A DNA stretch of 53,589 nucleotides from Gracilariopsis chorda. Taxonomy: Eukaryota > Rhodophyta > Florideophyceae > Gracilariales > Gracilariaceae. Both the position numbers and the translations under genes were made by a program. The notes under the pieces are model-generated. The model did no database searches, had not been told where the DNA came from, and was given only the letters and a program-made list of their open reading frames with translations. Numbering within the stretch: the first letter of the stretch is position 1; each line of letters begins with the position of its first letter. Location of the stretch: contig NBIV01000344.1 of the NCBI GenBank assembly GCA_003194525.1, positions 1 to 53,589 of the forward strand. Direction: 5' to 3'. Below, piece after piece: positions 21,954-33,181 of the stretch.

Positions 21954-21974
21954 TGGTCTTTCGACCTAGAAGCC
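21954..21974 (+). other. Gypsy E primer-binding site
   Basis: TGGTCTTTCGACCTAGAAGC starts two nt after the LTR. Its complement ends TTCTAGGTCGAAAGACCA, a tRNA 3' end very close to the one used by element D (two differences over 18 nt). Confidence 0.85.
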
Positions 21975-22077
21975 TACAGGAACAGCCGTTTGTACCTCAA
22001 GGAAAGCAGTTTACGCATAGTAATTCTACCATTGAACTATTAGTCGACGCAACTGGCTTGAAAACAACACCGACCGT

Positions 22078-24101
22078 ATGGATAACCAACAACCCAACGC
22101 AAGGAACGAAGACCAACAAGGAACCCCGGGTGCAGCCGCACCTCCCGCAGTCGCCGTAACCCCATTGGCCGCCGAATAAGACAATAATAGTCACCGTAAG
22201 AGTACCCGCAGCTGCTTCTGTAGACGTGTTATAGACCCTGTGGACAATTTTGAAAGGATAACCAGAGATTCGCCATTGGTTGCTCGCCTCCGCGAGAGGA
22301 TGGATCAGCTCAATCTTCCGCAAGGCCCAAGGAATGATGCAGAACAGCCTCAGGACTTAGTTGCTACCATACCCACCCCCGTATGGTGGACGACGTCGCC
22401 GCTGTACCATAGCCGCAACTCCGCTCTTGGTGCGAAAACCAAGTTGAGCAGTCCTTTAGGGACCAACTGGATAGAGTATTACAGGAGCGCCTCTCCTCTC
22501 TGGCAGACCAACTGGTTCCTCAGGTTTTGTAATCAGACAATCTCGTGGAGTCCATTGCCACGACCATTAAGGGGTAAGTCACCCGCCAGGCAGGCATATT
22601 TGACAGCCCTCGGGCTGTTTCTCAAAGTTTACCATTGGATGTCCATCGGTGAACACACACCGGACCTCATAGAGCAGCTATAGAAGTAGCCCCTCGCTTG
22701 GGTACAGCACAGGAAGGCCCATTAGGTTCTATACCGCCTGCGGAACAGAGGCTTAAGAGGCAAAGAGGCCGTGCGGGAGATAAGACCAATGGACAACACG
22801 GTGCTCGGTACGCCAACGAGTACCTCGAGGAGGATGAAGAGCTCGCCCAAAAGGACCTCGTAGATAACGAGACCTATAGGAAGAAGAGACGCAGCCAAAG
22901 GCGTAAGTCGAGAACGAACCATCCGAAGAGGCACCATTCGGACTCGAGTGATGGCCATTCGGACTCGTCGAACTCTACCCATACCGATACGGATGAGGCG
23001 GATGTTCGGCGCCTGAAACCATTGGTCACGACTAATGAGCTTTTCCAGAAGGTCCTAGATGTGAAAACGTACCGTTTGATGGATTGGTCCATGCGGTACA
23101 ACTCTTCGGTGGCCAAGAAGATTGGCGGGTGGGCGAGGAGTATGCAACTGACCGTCCCGGACAAGTTTTCTGGGCAGGATCCCATTACAGTCCTTAGGTC
23201 CTTCATCTCGTTCCAGGTGGCCTGTGACCAGAATGGTTTCCGAGAAGGAGCGGCGCTTCATTGCATCCATTTTTTCCTAAGTGGACAAGCCAAGGACGAC
23301 GTGGTTGCCAAGATCTTCGGCTCAGCCAATCCCATTGATGCCCGAGATCGGGAGCTCCTAAGGACCTATCCATAGGTTTTTCATTACCTGCTGGAAACGT
23401 ATGCGACTGATGACCACATAATGGATGCCTATCAGGTCGTAATTCGATAGCACTAGAGTTCCAGCATGTCCGAAACGGACTACGCCGACCAACTTTGGAC
23501 TAAAGCCCGCAGACGCGGGAGTGTGTTCTCTGAGGGTCAGCTGAAGTGAAATTTTATCGCAGGATTGCTCCCTGTGATACGGACTCATGTCCGAAACCAC
23601 CACACTGCCCATCCGAACTTGACGCTGCGTCAACTGGTGACGCATGGCGAAGGATACGGCAAGACCTATAGGATTTCCCGTCGAACGGGTAACGCGGATA
23701 CTGGGGGTCGCGCAAGACACCTGACCAGAGGAGTGAAGGCCCACATGTTATAGTCCCCGGCGGAGTCGAACTCGGCTTTTGGAAATTCGGAAACCGCAGA
23801 TGCTCTTGCAGTGAGCTTTTCTGCAGCTCCGTCAGGAGCACCATGGGCCTTTTTGTCAGGAATGACCACCCCATCGGCCCTGGCGACACCCCGTTCTTCT
23901 CCGAGTGCCAGCAAGAAGGACGTAATTACGAAGTCCAATCAGGCCTGTTATATTTGTATTTCCACGCCTCGGCCGTGTGACTGCATGAAGTATGTGCCTG
24001 AGGACATCTGCAAGGGAATTATGGCGCGAAGGGAGGAGAACTATCTGGTGCGCCGAGCTGAGGTTTACTTCCGTAGGACCTTTTCTCCGAGTACCGCTTG
24101 A
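22078..24101 (+). pseudogene. Gypsy E gag
   Basis: The start is ATG 22078 (MDNQQPNARNEDQQGTPG), with a TAA about 33 codons in and the frame continuing to VARLRERMDQLNLPQ. Near 22383 the coding frame changes (WCENQVEQSFRDQLDRVLQE, coiled coil, with several stops) and stays in that frame to 23375. The main block (22698-23375) has an acidic/basic region (KKRRSQRRKSRTNHPKRHH) followed by a capsid-like part (LTVPDKFSGQDPITVLRSF). A Cys-rich remnant (CYICISTPRPCDC) at about 23949 may be the worn nucleocapsid. Confidence 0.75.
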
Positions 24102-24349
24102 GTGCCAGGGATCTCAAAGTATGTGACTTCCCTGACCACACCGGTGAAGCAGCCTGAGTTCAAAATGGTTGAAGACCAAAGGGATAGCGTCGAATACCTG
24201 GACGGATAGCGCGATCTTGCGGTGTTCACACCGCAGGAAAACGACTAGAGGGACGCATAGAGGCGTATCGTCTCTCTTTTAAGTGCCGCCTCCAACCATC
24301 GGATTCGCAGACCACAGTAACTGAGAAGAGAAAGAAACCAGAGGAAGAA

Positions 24350-25119
24350 ATGACAGGGGTCTCGAGTCGAGTGTATGCTGTGGACCAATGGGAAGACATG
24401 GAGGACGCTGGTTGTCTGCTGAGGAAGGATAACTACAAGGTACAGGGAACCTTGGGACTACAGGCCAATACCACAAGGACGTTTACAGCCGTATTGGATA
24501 CTGGAGCAGGCCCCAATCTGGTACATCTGAAGGTCTTACCATTGGGCTGGGAAAGGGTAATACACGAAAAGAAGTCACCGAAGGTAACCGACGCATCACG
24601 TTGGCCGATGCACATTGGCGGAATACTTTCGCTTTACGTCCAATTGGGTCACCTGAAGGTTAAGACTTGGTTTCTTGTATATCCGAACCTGGGGGCAGAA
24701 GGTATCCTAGGAACGAGCTATCTTGATAGAAATGTAAAGGCAATCTATCCTGGCCAGAAGAGGGTCGCTTTTCATCGAGGACCACCATTGGCGATTGTCG
24801 GCTCACGCCATGGATCCGAGGCTGCCCCAGCTAAGGTTAAGTTTCCCACGACGACCGTGTCCAACAAGTTCAGATTGGCAAAAGCAATAGTCATACCGCC
24901 TATGATCCAGGTAGCCGCTGCAGCCATATGCGAGTTCTTAGGTCTGGTTTTGTTGCAAAACCATTCCAAGTTGGTAACGAGACACCTTTCCATCATGGCC
25001 AATGGAGTGATGAATTCGGTACCCAAATGGCCCTTTGCAGTCAAGATGAGCAACTTCCGTGACAAGCCTACAAGGCTACCCAGGGGTGCAGTGGTGGGGG
25101 TATCTATGCCCCTGCTCCA
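24350..25119 (+). pseudogene. Gypsy E protease
   Basis: The frame holds FTAVLDTGAGPNLVHLKVL, an intact DTGA aspartic protease site near residue 50, and AEGILGTSYLDRNV, the second conserved motif. About 130 further residues form the spacer toward RT (VKFPTTTVSNKFRLAKAIV). The natural frame breaks near 25110 and resumes at 25120, so a frameshift separates it from RT. It would cut the gag-pol polyprotein. Confidence 0.85.
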
Positions 25120-26855
25120 GTGGCCATTATGGAGGTTGATGCGGAGACGTTACTTCCTAGGGGTGAACCACCGGACGATTGGGAAGACGACGTCAACCTT
25201 GGCGATGACTTTGAACCATATAGGAAACAAGTCATTGATCTCCTCAAGGAATTTGCTAACATGTGGAGTGGAAAGCTGGGCGAGATCGATGCCACAAGGC
25301 ATCAAATTGACCTTAACGACGGGGTCAAGCCCCAATATCAGCACCCATATCGGACTGGCCTAAAAGGACGAGAGGTGGTAGCCAAGGAGGTGGTGAAAAT
25401 GAAGTCCGCTGGAGTCATTGAGCGTGCACCATCTACTGACGCCTAATGGGCTAGCCCTTTTGTCCTAATGGCCAACAATAACGGGACCGTACGGTTTTGT
25501 ACTGATTACAGCAACCTAAATGTGGTGGCCAAGAAGGATACTGATTCCATCCCCCGGATGGACGACTGCTTAGATTACCTTGGGGACGCGCAAATGTTCA
25601 CCACGTTGGATGCCAATTGTGGGTATTGGAAGGTCCCATGGACGACCAGGCGAAGTTGCTGACTACCTTCATGACCCACGAGGGATTATTCCGATTTACA
25701 GGGATGCCCTTCGGTATTATGAATGCGCCAGCTACTTTCCAGCGGGCCACGGACATCATTTTGTCCATGGTCAAATGAAAGTTCGCCTTGGTCTGCCTGG
25801 ATGGTGTGATCATCTTTTCCAGGTCCATTAGGGAACACTTCGCACATGTGAAGACAGTCCCTGGGTTACTCCAGCAGGCTGGTTTCACACAGATATTGAA
25901 GAACTGTTTCTTCTTCCAGCCCTCCGTGGACTACCTTGGCCTAGTGGTCCTGCCAGGTAAACTCCAAGTGGCCCAAGTTACAACAAAGGCCATAATGAAA
26001 GCACGACCCCCTAGGACCCATACGGAATTGCGGTCCTTCCTTTGCCTTTGTAATGTTTACCGTAGGTTTGTCCCAGGGTTCGCAAAAATTGCAGCACCTC
26101 TCAATGAGATGCTGAAGGAAGGGAACCCTGCGGTGCTCGAAGACCTCACGGACGAGTTGTGCGAGGCCCACCAGAACGTCAAGGACCATTTCGTTAATCC
26201 GCTGGTCTTGGCGCTACCCAAGGCCAATAAACCGAATATGCTAGATAAGGACGCATCTGCGACCCAAGTGGGCTGTGACCTTCTACAAGAGCAGGAGAAT
26301 CCTAAGGATTATCACCCAATTGGCTACTGGAGTAGGTCCCTGACCCAGGCCGAAAGGAACTATAGCACCACGAAAAAGGAATTTTTGGCCATCGTGTGGT
26401 CAGTGCTCCATCTTCGGCCTTATTGGGAAGGAACTCGCTTTACCATTAAGACAGATCACCACTCCCTCCGCTGGCTACTGAACATGACGGACGCATCCCC
26501 CCGTCTGGCCCGATGGAGATTGCATTTGGCCGAATTCGATTACGAAGTGACCTATAGGCCAGGGCTGAAACATCAGGCTGCAGATGCGCTGTCACGCATC
26601 CTGACTGATGGTACGGAGCAACCTCCCCTGGACGATGAGATACCCACTATCTGGGACGGACCACAGTACACTGATGAAGAAGGAGAGGAACCACGTGTGG
26701 CTGAGGTGAGAATGGCCGAATGGACGGACGGACACGGCGCAGCGATCTTATGCGCAGTGGACCGGGAAGATCCACCGTTGGATATCCATATGGCCCAGTC
26801 GGAAAGCATGGATATTATGCCAATACCCCTCGAGGAATTCCTTCAGGCCCAGTAA
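25120..26855 (+). pseudogene. Gypsy E RT and RNase H
   Basis: RT starts in the 25120-25446 frame (FANMWSGKLGEIDATRHQID), passes a TAA after APSTDA, continues with VRFCTDYSNLN and MFTTLDANCGYWKVP, then shifts frame twice. The catalytic box is read VCLDGVIIFS instead of YxDD: Tyr is Cys and one Asp is Gly. RNase H follows in the 355-codon frame (25788-26855): DKDASATQVGCDLL, KKEFLAIVWSV, KTDHHSLRWLL and HQAADALSRI. The RT would be inactive; RNase H looks well kept. Confidence 0.85.
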
Positions 26856-26952
26856 ATGGACGAATACTGCGCCCAGATAGGAGAGAAAGTAGGGACCCGT
26901 GGGTCGCTGTTTGATCATGACCGCCGAGACATATTAATGTCGCAGGTCACTA

Positions 26953-27987
26953 TTGGACGGGGCGATACAGCGGGTCGTGCCTAAGGCCTTACGGGCACAC
27001 CATCTTTACCTCGCGCACTATCTGAGGTTGGCTGGCCATCGTGGAGGAACTAAGATGTATCAGACCCTGAGGAGATACTTTTACTGGCACCTGATTGCCA
27101 ATGACATAATGGAGACTGCAGGGACCTGTGCAGCATGCGCAAAGATCCGAGGGACGAGAGCAGTACATCAAGAGAAATTGAAGTTATTCCCAGCTGCAGG
27201 GCCTCTGCAGTTCATTGCTATAGATATCCTAGGGCCATTTCCGAAGTCGACCCACCGCAACCGATATATATTGGTGATAACCGATCGGTTTACCGAGTGG
27301 ACCCGAGCAACTCCACTCAAATCAACAACCGCCACGGACGTCGCAATGGCGTTCCTTCTCCATTGGATTTATCCCTATTGTCTGCCGCTCTATCTCCTTA
27401 CGGGCAATGGCTCTCAGTTTATCTCTAAACTCTTTGAGCATGTGTGCTCGGCCTTAGATCTAAAACATCTCCTCACCACCACGTACCATTCTCAGACCAA
27501 TGTCCATGCCGAAAGGTTTCACCGAACCCAGGGCAAGAGGCTAATTCACTACGTTTCCGAGCACCAATTCGACTGGGATGACTATGTACAGCCGCTGGTC
27601 TATGCATATAATAATTAAGTGCATAAGTTCACTGGTACAACCTCTTTTTAACTCACCCTCTTACGTGCCCCTGTGCCATACATGGTTGACCTACAGGACT
27701 TAGGAGCACCTCAGGACATAACGGAGGAAATGAATCCCACTCAGGTCAAACGGTACTCGCGGAAGCGAATTGATTCTATCTGGAAGGCCGCACAGACCAC
27801 ATTGGACAAAGTGCAAGTGCGCTATAAGGCTAATTTTGATCAGTCCGTTTGGTTTACACCGCAAGTGGCCGTGGGCGATTATGTCCCCTTGGACAGACCA
27901 CCGAAGGAAAAGCCCGAGGACGATAACATCACCAAAAAGCTGTTGCCAAAGTCCACTGGGCCCCTCAAGGTACTTAAGTCACTTTAG
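26953..27987 (+). pseudogene. Gypsy E integrase
   Basis: The HHCC finger is present (HHLYLAHYLRLAGHRGG ... CAACAK). The core keeps Asp in FIAIDILGP and Glu in VHAERFHRTQ, but the second Asp is lost: LLTGNGSQF stands where TDNGSQF is expected. The frame ends with LVYAYNN and a TAA at 27618. The post-core part continues from 27673 (VKRYSRKRIDSIWKAAQTTL, then VAVGDYVPLDRPPKEK). It is inactive through loss of one catalytic residue. Confidence 0.85.
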
Positions 27988-28032
27988 CACACGTTTACTA
28001 TTGACCGAGATGGGCTCCAGGACACATTCACA

Positions 28033-28841
28033 ATGGACCCAGTCTCTCTGGCGCCATGCCCACCTTCAACTGATCCATTGGACTCGCGCGCTCTCCTTTC
28101 GTCCCAACCCCCATCCTCCATCCCTACGCAACCACTGGGCAAAGACCCTAAGGTCCCTCAGGACCCGCCGGTCTCTGCGGATCCACAAGGACCTTCCCCT
28201 GATGGCTACAGTCCCCTGGACGAAATGGTACTTCTTGAAGAAGTACCATCGCTACGTGGACCGCCGTCGCTGTTCCTTCAGACGCTGATGGATACAGCCC
28301 TTTGGACCAAATCTTACCGGAGGACACCGAAGTCGAAGACCAACGAGAATATTTTCTTGACCGTATCGTCTCAATTAGGCTCACCGACGATGGAGAAGTG
28401 CACTACAAAGTCCGTTGGTATGGCTATGAGCCCAAAGACAATATTTGGCTTTCTAGGTCGGACATCCCGGATAATGTTTTGGATCACTATTGGTCAAAAA
28501 CAGGCTACATGCAGCGTGGCCTTAAGGACAGGGTATCCCTGGCCACAAATTTGCGCGAGCATGGGCCCAGTCTATCTCCACTCAATAAGAACACTGCTTT
28601 TGGCTACGGCGCCCACGAAACCGCCTCCCACGCGGCCCCACTCGCTTGCCGCGCGCGAGCTCTTCTGAAGTTTTACCATGACGATGACCAACTCGGACGC
28701 CACATAACTCCGAAGTACCTGTGTCATCGAGGCCCAAAACCTCAGGAACGAAGCGCGGACGGCTCACCTACAAGGAGAGTGCACAAAAACTACAGGGACG
28801 TGGTTCAAAACCGACAGAGTGGTATTCACGGGTTGAGATGA
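28033..28841 (+). pseudogene. Gypsy E linker and chromodomain
   Basis: A Pro/Asp/Ser-rich linker contains the repeat DGYSPLDE/DGYSPLDQ in two frames. The 28302 frame then gives a chromodomain: REYFLDRIVSIRLTDDGEV, VHYKVRWYGYEPKDNIWL and SDIPDNVLDHYW, close in pattern to the one in element D. About 110 residues of basic, unstructured sequence follow to 28841. Presence of this domain in both elements supports the chromovirus call. Confidence 0.85.
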
Positions 28842-28943
28842 AGACCAATGGAGCGCGACAGAGAAGACGCACACCTTGACGCTAGAACGGCCAAAAAGGG
28901 TACCATAGTGTTTAATGAAGACTAATAGCCATAAAAGTGACCA

Positions 28944-30324
28944 CTAAGACGATGCAGCCGGTTGAAAAGGGGATCCCGTGCAGGCGCGCTTGCGAGTCAG
29001 ACTCCGGGCGGAAGAGGATGGGGCACCACCAGCAGAATCTGTGTGCGAAAGGTTAAGACCAAAGCGGTTATCAAGGTCTGTCGCAACATGTTCGGACAAC
29101 ACCTTAGAATTCCCCTCCTGGATGGTCGCTAAGGCGTCTTCGACCTCTTGGTTACGCTGAACCAGTGAGTGGTACCGCGAAGCCCGGCGAGCCCAGGACT
29201 GGGCGGAACGAAGAGCTTCTACGATACCAGTGGGTTCAAGGATACCAAAGGAAGCGTATATCTTCTTCAGGTCATCAAAGGCCATCTTAATAACCTCTGG
29301 AATAACCAGCACGGCAGACGGAGGAGGGACCACAGGGGCGGAAACTGTCATGGATGTAAGAGTTGGGGGAGCCAAGGGACCGATGGACGCCTCTGCGGGT
29401 TCTACCATTGCAACCTCATGCGCCAGCTCGAAAAACGGGACTACCGATGGGGCCGGTAGGGGAACTACCGCCTGCTCCCGTACTGGATGACGAAGACAAT
29501 CTTCGTGAAACCCAATGGCCTGAGGGTAGTAATCTGGCACGGACTGGCGTGGCTCGTTCACGGGAACAGCCAGCAATGGTTTGGCCTGGTACGCGTTCCC
29601 GACACCATTGCCTATAGGATGTAGTGGGATCGGGAAGAAGGTGTCGGTGTCATAATCGTACCAAAGGAACCTGGGGGTCTGCGCCCAGTCGACCTGAAGG
29701 ACATAATCCAATAGGGCCTCGGCCTCTTCACTCTCATACTCCATACTCCGGACAATTTTCTGCAAGCCCAACTCATAGATGACCCGGAGTGTGATCGTAC
29801 TTGTCCCCGTGGTGGAAATATGCGCTGCTGGGGACCAGAGCCATGTTGGTCGAGTGTACAGTTATTGCCACCCGAGGGATACGCTTGAAGCCGTCATAGT
29901 CCAAGGGGTAGCCATGGGAGCCCCTATGGGCCCCCAAGGACATAGCGTAGAGGCGATGGACAAGCCGGCACAGCGGACACGGCGCCAGTGGAGACCAACG
30001 GTCAAGAATCTGAAAGGCCAAGGGAATGCACCACGATCTACCGAAGGGACGGGTATGGTGGATGCACCAAGGCGGTATGCGAAGAAAAAAGCGACCAGAA
30101 GGACGAGTTAATCTAGAAGGAAGTATAAGTGGCGTCCGCGCACGGGGTCGGTGAAATGCGGGAGCACGAGGAGTGCCCCGCAATTGAGCCTCACCAATCA
30201 ATGAGGCCCCCTCATAGGTGACCAATGGCATGGTAGCCGGCACGTGGCACTTGCCGAAAAAGCAACCAAATGGACGCAAACCGGTACCGCCGCCATACCA
30301 GCTGTGGAAGGGCCCACCAGCCAT
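28944..30324 (-). CDS. Antisense gene inside gypsy E
   Basis: It lies opposite to the element's genes, between the chromodomain and 3' LTR. The first part (30324-29773, 183 codons from MAGGPFHSWYGGG) ends DGFKRIPRVAITVHSTNMAL, then HHGDKYDHTPGHL and a stop. One base over, a fully open 275-codon frame (29771-28944) continues: KIVRSMEYESEEAEALLDYV, LWYDYDTDTFFPIPLHP, a Pro/Val/Ala-rich linker and a helical end (FDDLKKIYASFGILEPTG). I recognise no domain. The layout (aromatic block, Pro-rich linker, helical C-terminus) resembles the antisense gene of element D, but direct similarity is weak by eye. Confidence 0.55.
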
Positions 30325-30472
30325 GTCAACTACGGGGTGAGAGACCTAATCGGGGGAGAGGCTGCGAGAACAATACCCCCATCGAGCGGGAGGAAAGATC
30401 GCCAGCGGAAAAGAAAGATAGCTCACCGACATGAAAGCGCCAGATGGGACGTCGGTCTTAAGGGGGTAGTTC

Positions 30473-30997
30473 TGTAGAAGAATGAACATTGGGCAGGTGC
30501 AGTGGTGAAGTAACCATGGGGCTGGGCTGGCAGAGGCCAGAACATTCCTGGCTGAAATATTCCACGTGGCCAGGCTGGGTGCCTATGTAGCAGATACGAG
30601 GGGACAGTGCGAGTGCCAAGGCACTATGGCCGTAGCTTTTATTATGTAGCTAATGTCATGTAATTTGTTAAGATAATGTCCGGAGGTCAGAGCGCCTCGC
30701 CAGCAATATAAGTTTTCTCGAGTGGCGCCGATCTCTGAATTGTAAAGACAAGCACCCTCACCGCCGTCCTGCCGCCATATGCAGCCAGTAGGACTCCAAA
30801 GGCCTCCAACCCTTCGCTACATTCTCCCGACCTGTAGGGAGTTGAGATAGCGCCCACCCATTGCGCCTCGCTGCCTGTTGGTGCCCGCGTCACTAGTAGA
30901 CCCAGTGTATTCTCACACCATTGGCTGGCTCTCTGCCTCTACTACCCCCTAGTAGACTACTAATCCAGTTGGCCAAAGAACGTACTATTCTACTACA
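30473..30997 (+). repeat. Gypsy E 3' LTR, 525 bp
   Basis: It starts TGTAGAAGAATGAAC after the purine-rich AAGGGGGTAG (30460-30469), which is the likely polypurine tract, and ends TCTACTACA. It is followed by the TSD CTGCT. Substitutions against the 5' LTR are frequent, so the insertion is not recent. Confidence 0.93.
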
Positions 30998-31292
30998 CTG
31001 CTCATGAGGACATTGGTGTAGAGGACCCGAACTCCACCTGTGATTTGCGTACCAGACGCGTCTGGACGAGCGTTGATACTTTTTTACACGGTCTCTGCTG
31101 GCACCCTTGCTGTTGAGGGTTGAGATTACTCCACTGCAGTATTCATTTCTTCGTGTGATCTCAGCCACAAAGTCTGGCTTATCATCCGATTCAACACATT
31201 CCCTCTCTTGGAAATCGGTTTCCGAGAAGCATTGAGTCCCTCAGTCTGCTTCGTAACATATATTCATTGGTGTTTCCGCTCTTTCCAGAACT

Positions 31293-32777
31293 ATGTCTGA
31301 CTCCCAAGGTGAGACTGAAACTAATTCTGGTGGGAGAATCCCACGCTTTCATGGTAAGCTTGGTGAGAATTATACATTACGGCGACATCGACTTCGTGCA
31401 GGGTGTCGCATTAAAGGTGTCTGGAATGTAGTGGCGTCAACTTTGGATGAGTCATCGAGTGCTACATTGACTCAAGATTCAACTTCCAGTGCTGCTCCAA
31501 GCAGTTCCCGACTCATGGCAAAACGCGAGAAGGTATGTGAAATCATGATCTTTGCACTTCGAGATGCGCCCCTACGCGTTTTCATGGATGTGGACAATGA
31601 TCCTGGCCAGATGCTGAAACTAGTAGATGCATGTTATGCATCCAATCGGATGGTATCTCGTACCGCTGTACAGACTCAACTGTTCCGAATGTCGTATAGT
31701 GGCCAAAATATGTCGGAATATGTGGACCAGTTTGCCACGTTGTTCTCACAATTGGACCGAATGGGGAAGGACGCTGCCATTTTAGAGTCACATAAGGCCC
31801 CAGTGCTGTCGGTTTCTATTGACCCCAACTGCTCACTAGATTCAACTGCTGCGGCACTTAGGACTAAGGAAATCTCGGAACTAACGTGGGGGTATGCGGC
31901 AACTACTTTTATTGATGAGTACAATGCTCGTCTACTTTGTTCGGCCAGTTCTAGTCGTGGTCGTAACCGCAAAACAAACCAAGATAAGGGCAATGGCCGT
32001 CAATTTGGACGCAACAAAATGTCAAATGTGGACGAAAATGATGGTCACGCATCAGATTCCTACTCCAATTTCGAGTCCAATAGGCGTGCTTATGCTGTGG
32101 CCAGTAAAAAGGGTTATCATTGCACCTTTTGCAACCACGACGGCCATACGCAGGACCGATGGCACATGTACCCTGACAATCCGGAGAATCGTTTACCAAA
32201 AGTCATCTTGGACCAACTCAAAGCTCGTTCGGCTGACAAGACCAAACCCTCTGGGAAAGCCGCAAAAACAGGATCCAGGATCGAGATCGCTGAAGTGGGT
32301 GTCGAGAAGTCTACGGTGCTCCCATCTGCGTCTAATGGATTGAAAACCTATGCGGACAGCGGAGCCAAGTCCCATTTCTTTTGTTCCGCGTCTGCGATTG
32401 TACCCAATACATTGGTTGATGTATCTCAGAGATTTATTGAGCTTTCTGACAACACCACGGTGACCGCCACTGAACAAGGAGAAGTTTTACTGCCCTTCGT
32501 TGACGCTAACCTGCGATTGATAGATGTACTGCTCGTACCATACCTTGGATAGAACTTGGTGTCTGTTGGTCGTATGGCCGATAAAGGCATTCAGTCCCTT
32601 TTCTGTACGAATGAGGTTTGCGTTATACACGAAGATGGGTTAGAGATTGGATGTGGGCAACGTGACATGTCCTCTCGTTTGTACACGTTGCCAAATCCGA
32701 TTGATCATAACGACTTCGTTTCGAATAGCTATGGTGTTAGTGCATTGTTTCCTGATGTTGGGCGAAATCTCCCGTAG
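31293..32777 (+). pseudogene. Copia-B2 gag and protease
   Basis: After about 290 bp of leader without a gene (31003-31292), ATG 31293 opens a 419-codon frame: SGGRIPRFHGKLGENYTLRR, CRIKGVWNVVASTLDES, NMSEYVDQFATLFSQLDRMG and AAALRTKEISEL. A knuckle follows that reads CTFCNHDGHTQDRW, with Trp in place of the last Cys. The protease signature is YADSGAKSHFF. A TAG at 32550 is followed by SVGRMADKGIQSLFC in the same frame. Gag and protease of this copy are the best kept in family B. Confidence 0.85.
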
Positions 32778-33061
32778 GTTGGAGGAGCGCACGTGTTACC
32801 TCAGAATGTTGGAGGAGCGCATGTGCATATTCAGAATTTGCATGCAAACAATGCCGAGGAGTACATTTCTCTGCAAAAACCAACCACGAATGGTCTGTAG
32901 GGAATGATATTCTCACCTTCCTACACCCCAGAACATAATGCCAATGCCGAGCGCATCAATCGCACAATGGAAGAAGCTGCTCGAGCTTTGCTGATTCAGG
33001 CACACTGGCAAGAATGTCTATGGCCGTATGCATTGAAATATGATATTTGTATATGCGATAG
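32778..33061 (+). pseudogene. Copia-B2 integrase remnant
   Basis: Just after protease the reading jumps to the middle of integrase (NNAEEYISLQK at about 32850, then FSPSYTPEHNANAERINRTM and EEAARALLIQAHWQE), so the HHCC finger and the first part of the core are deleted. A direct repeat, GTTGGAGGAGCGCA, occurs at 32777 and again near 32809. The fragment ends where an LTR-A scrap begins at 33062. Confidence 0.75.
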
Positions 33062-33180
33062 TGTTGAAAGTTGAAAGAAGTTGAGGGGATGGAAGGGAAG
33101 TTCGCCAGCTCTGGCTTGGATTTACTTGGAGGTCCTTCAGACACATCTTATATACCGCTCTAAACTCGAATTGCGCGGGA
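33062..33180 (-). repeat. Copia-A LTR fragment (3' end)
   Basis: The sequence matches the last ~119 bp of the copia-A LTR read on the minus strand (TGTTGAAAGTTGAAAG ... CTCGAATTGCGCGGGA). It keeps the outer LTR end at 33062 and is cut in the promoter region at 33180, exactly where island sequence starts. Confidence 0.88.
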
Positions 33181-33181
33181 G

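Larger units (their letters stand above)
21428..30997 (+). mobile_element. Gypsy element E (chromovirus), 9.6 kb
   Basis: A plus-strand Ty3/gypsy element with the exact duplication CTGCT outside both LTRs (21423-21427 and 30998-31002). It carries LTRs of 524 and 525 bp, a tRNA 3'-end primer site, gag, protease, RT, RNase H, integrase and a chromodomain, then an antisense ORF before the 3' LTR. It inserted into the copia-B2 leader close to element D and in the opposite orientation. It is a related but distinct chromovirus family. Many stops and lost catalytic residues show it is dead and probably older than D in decay. Confidence 0.95.
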
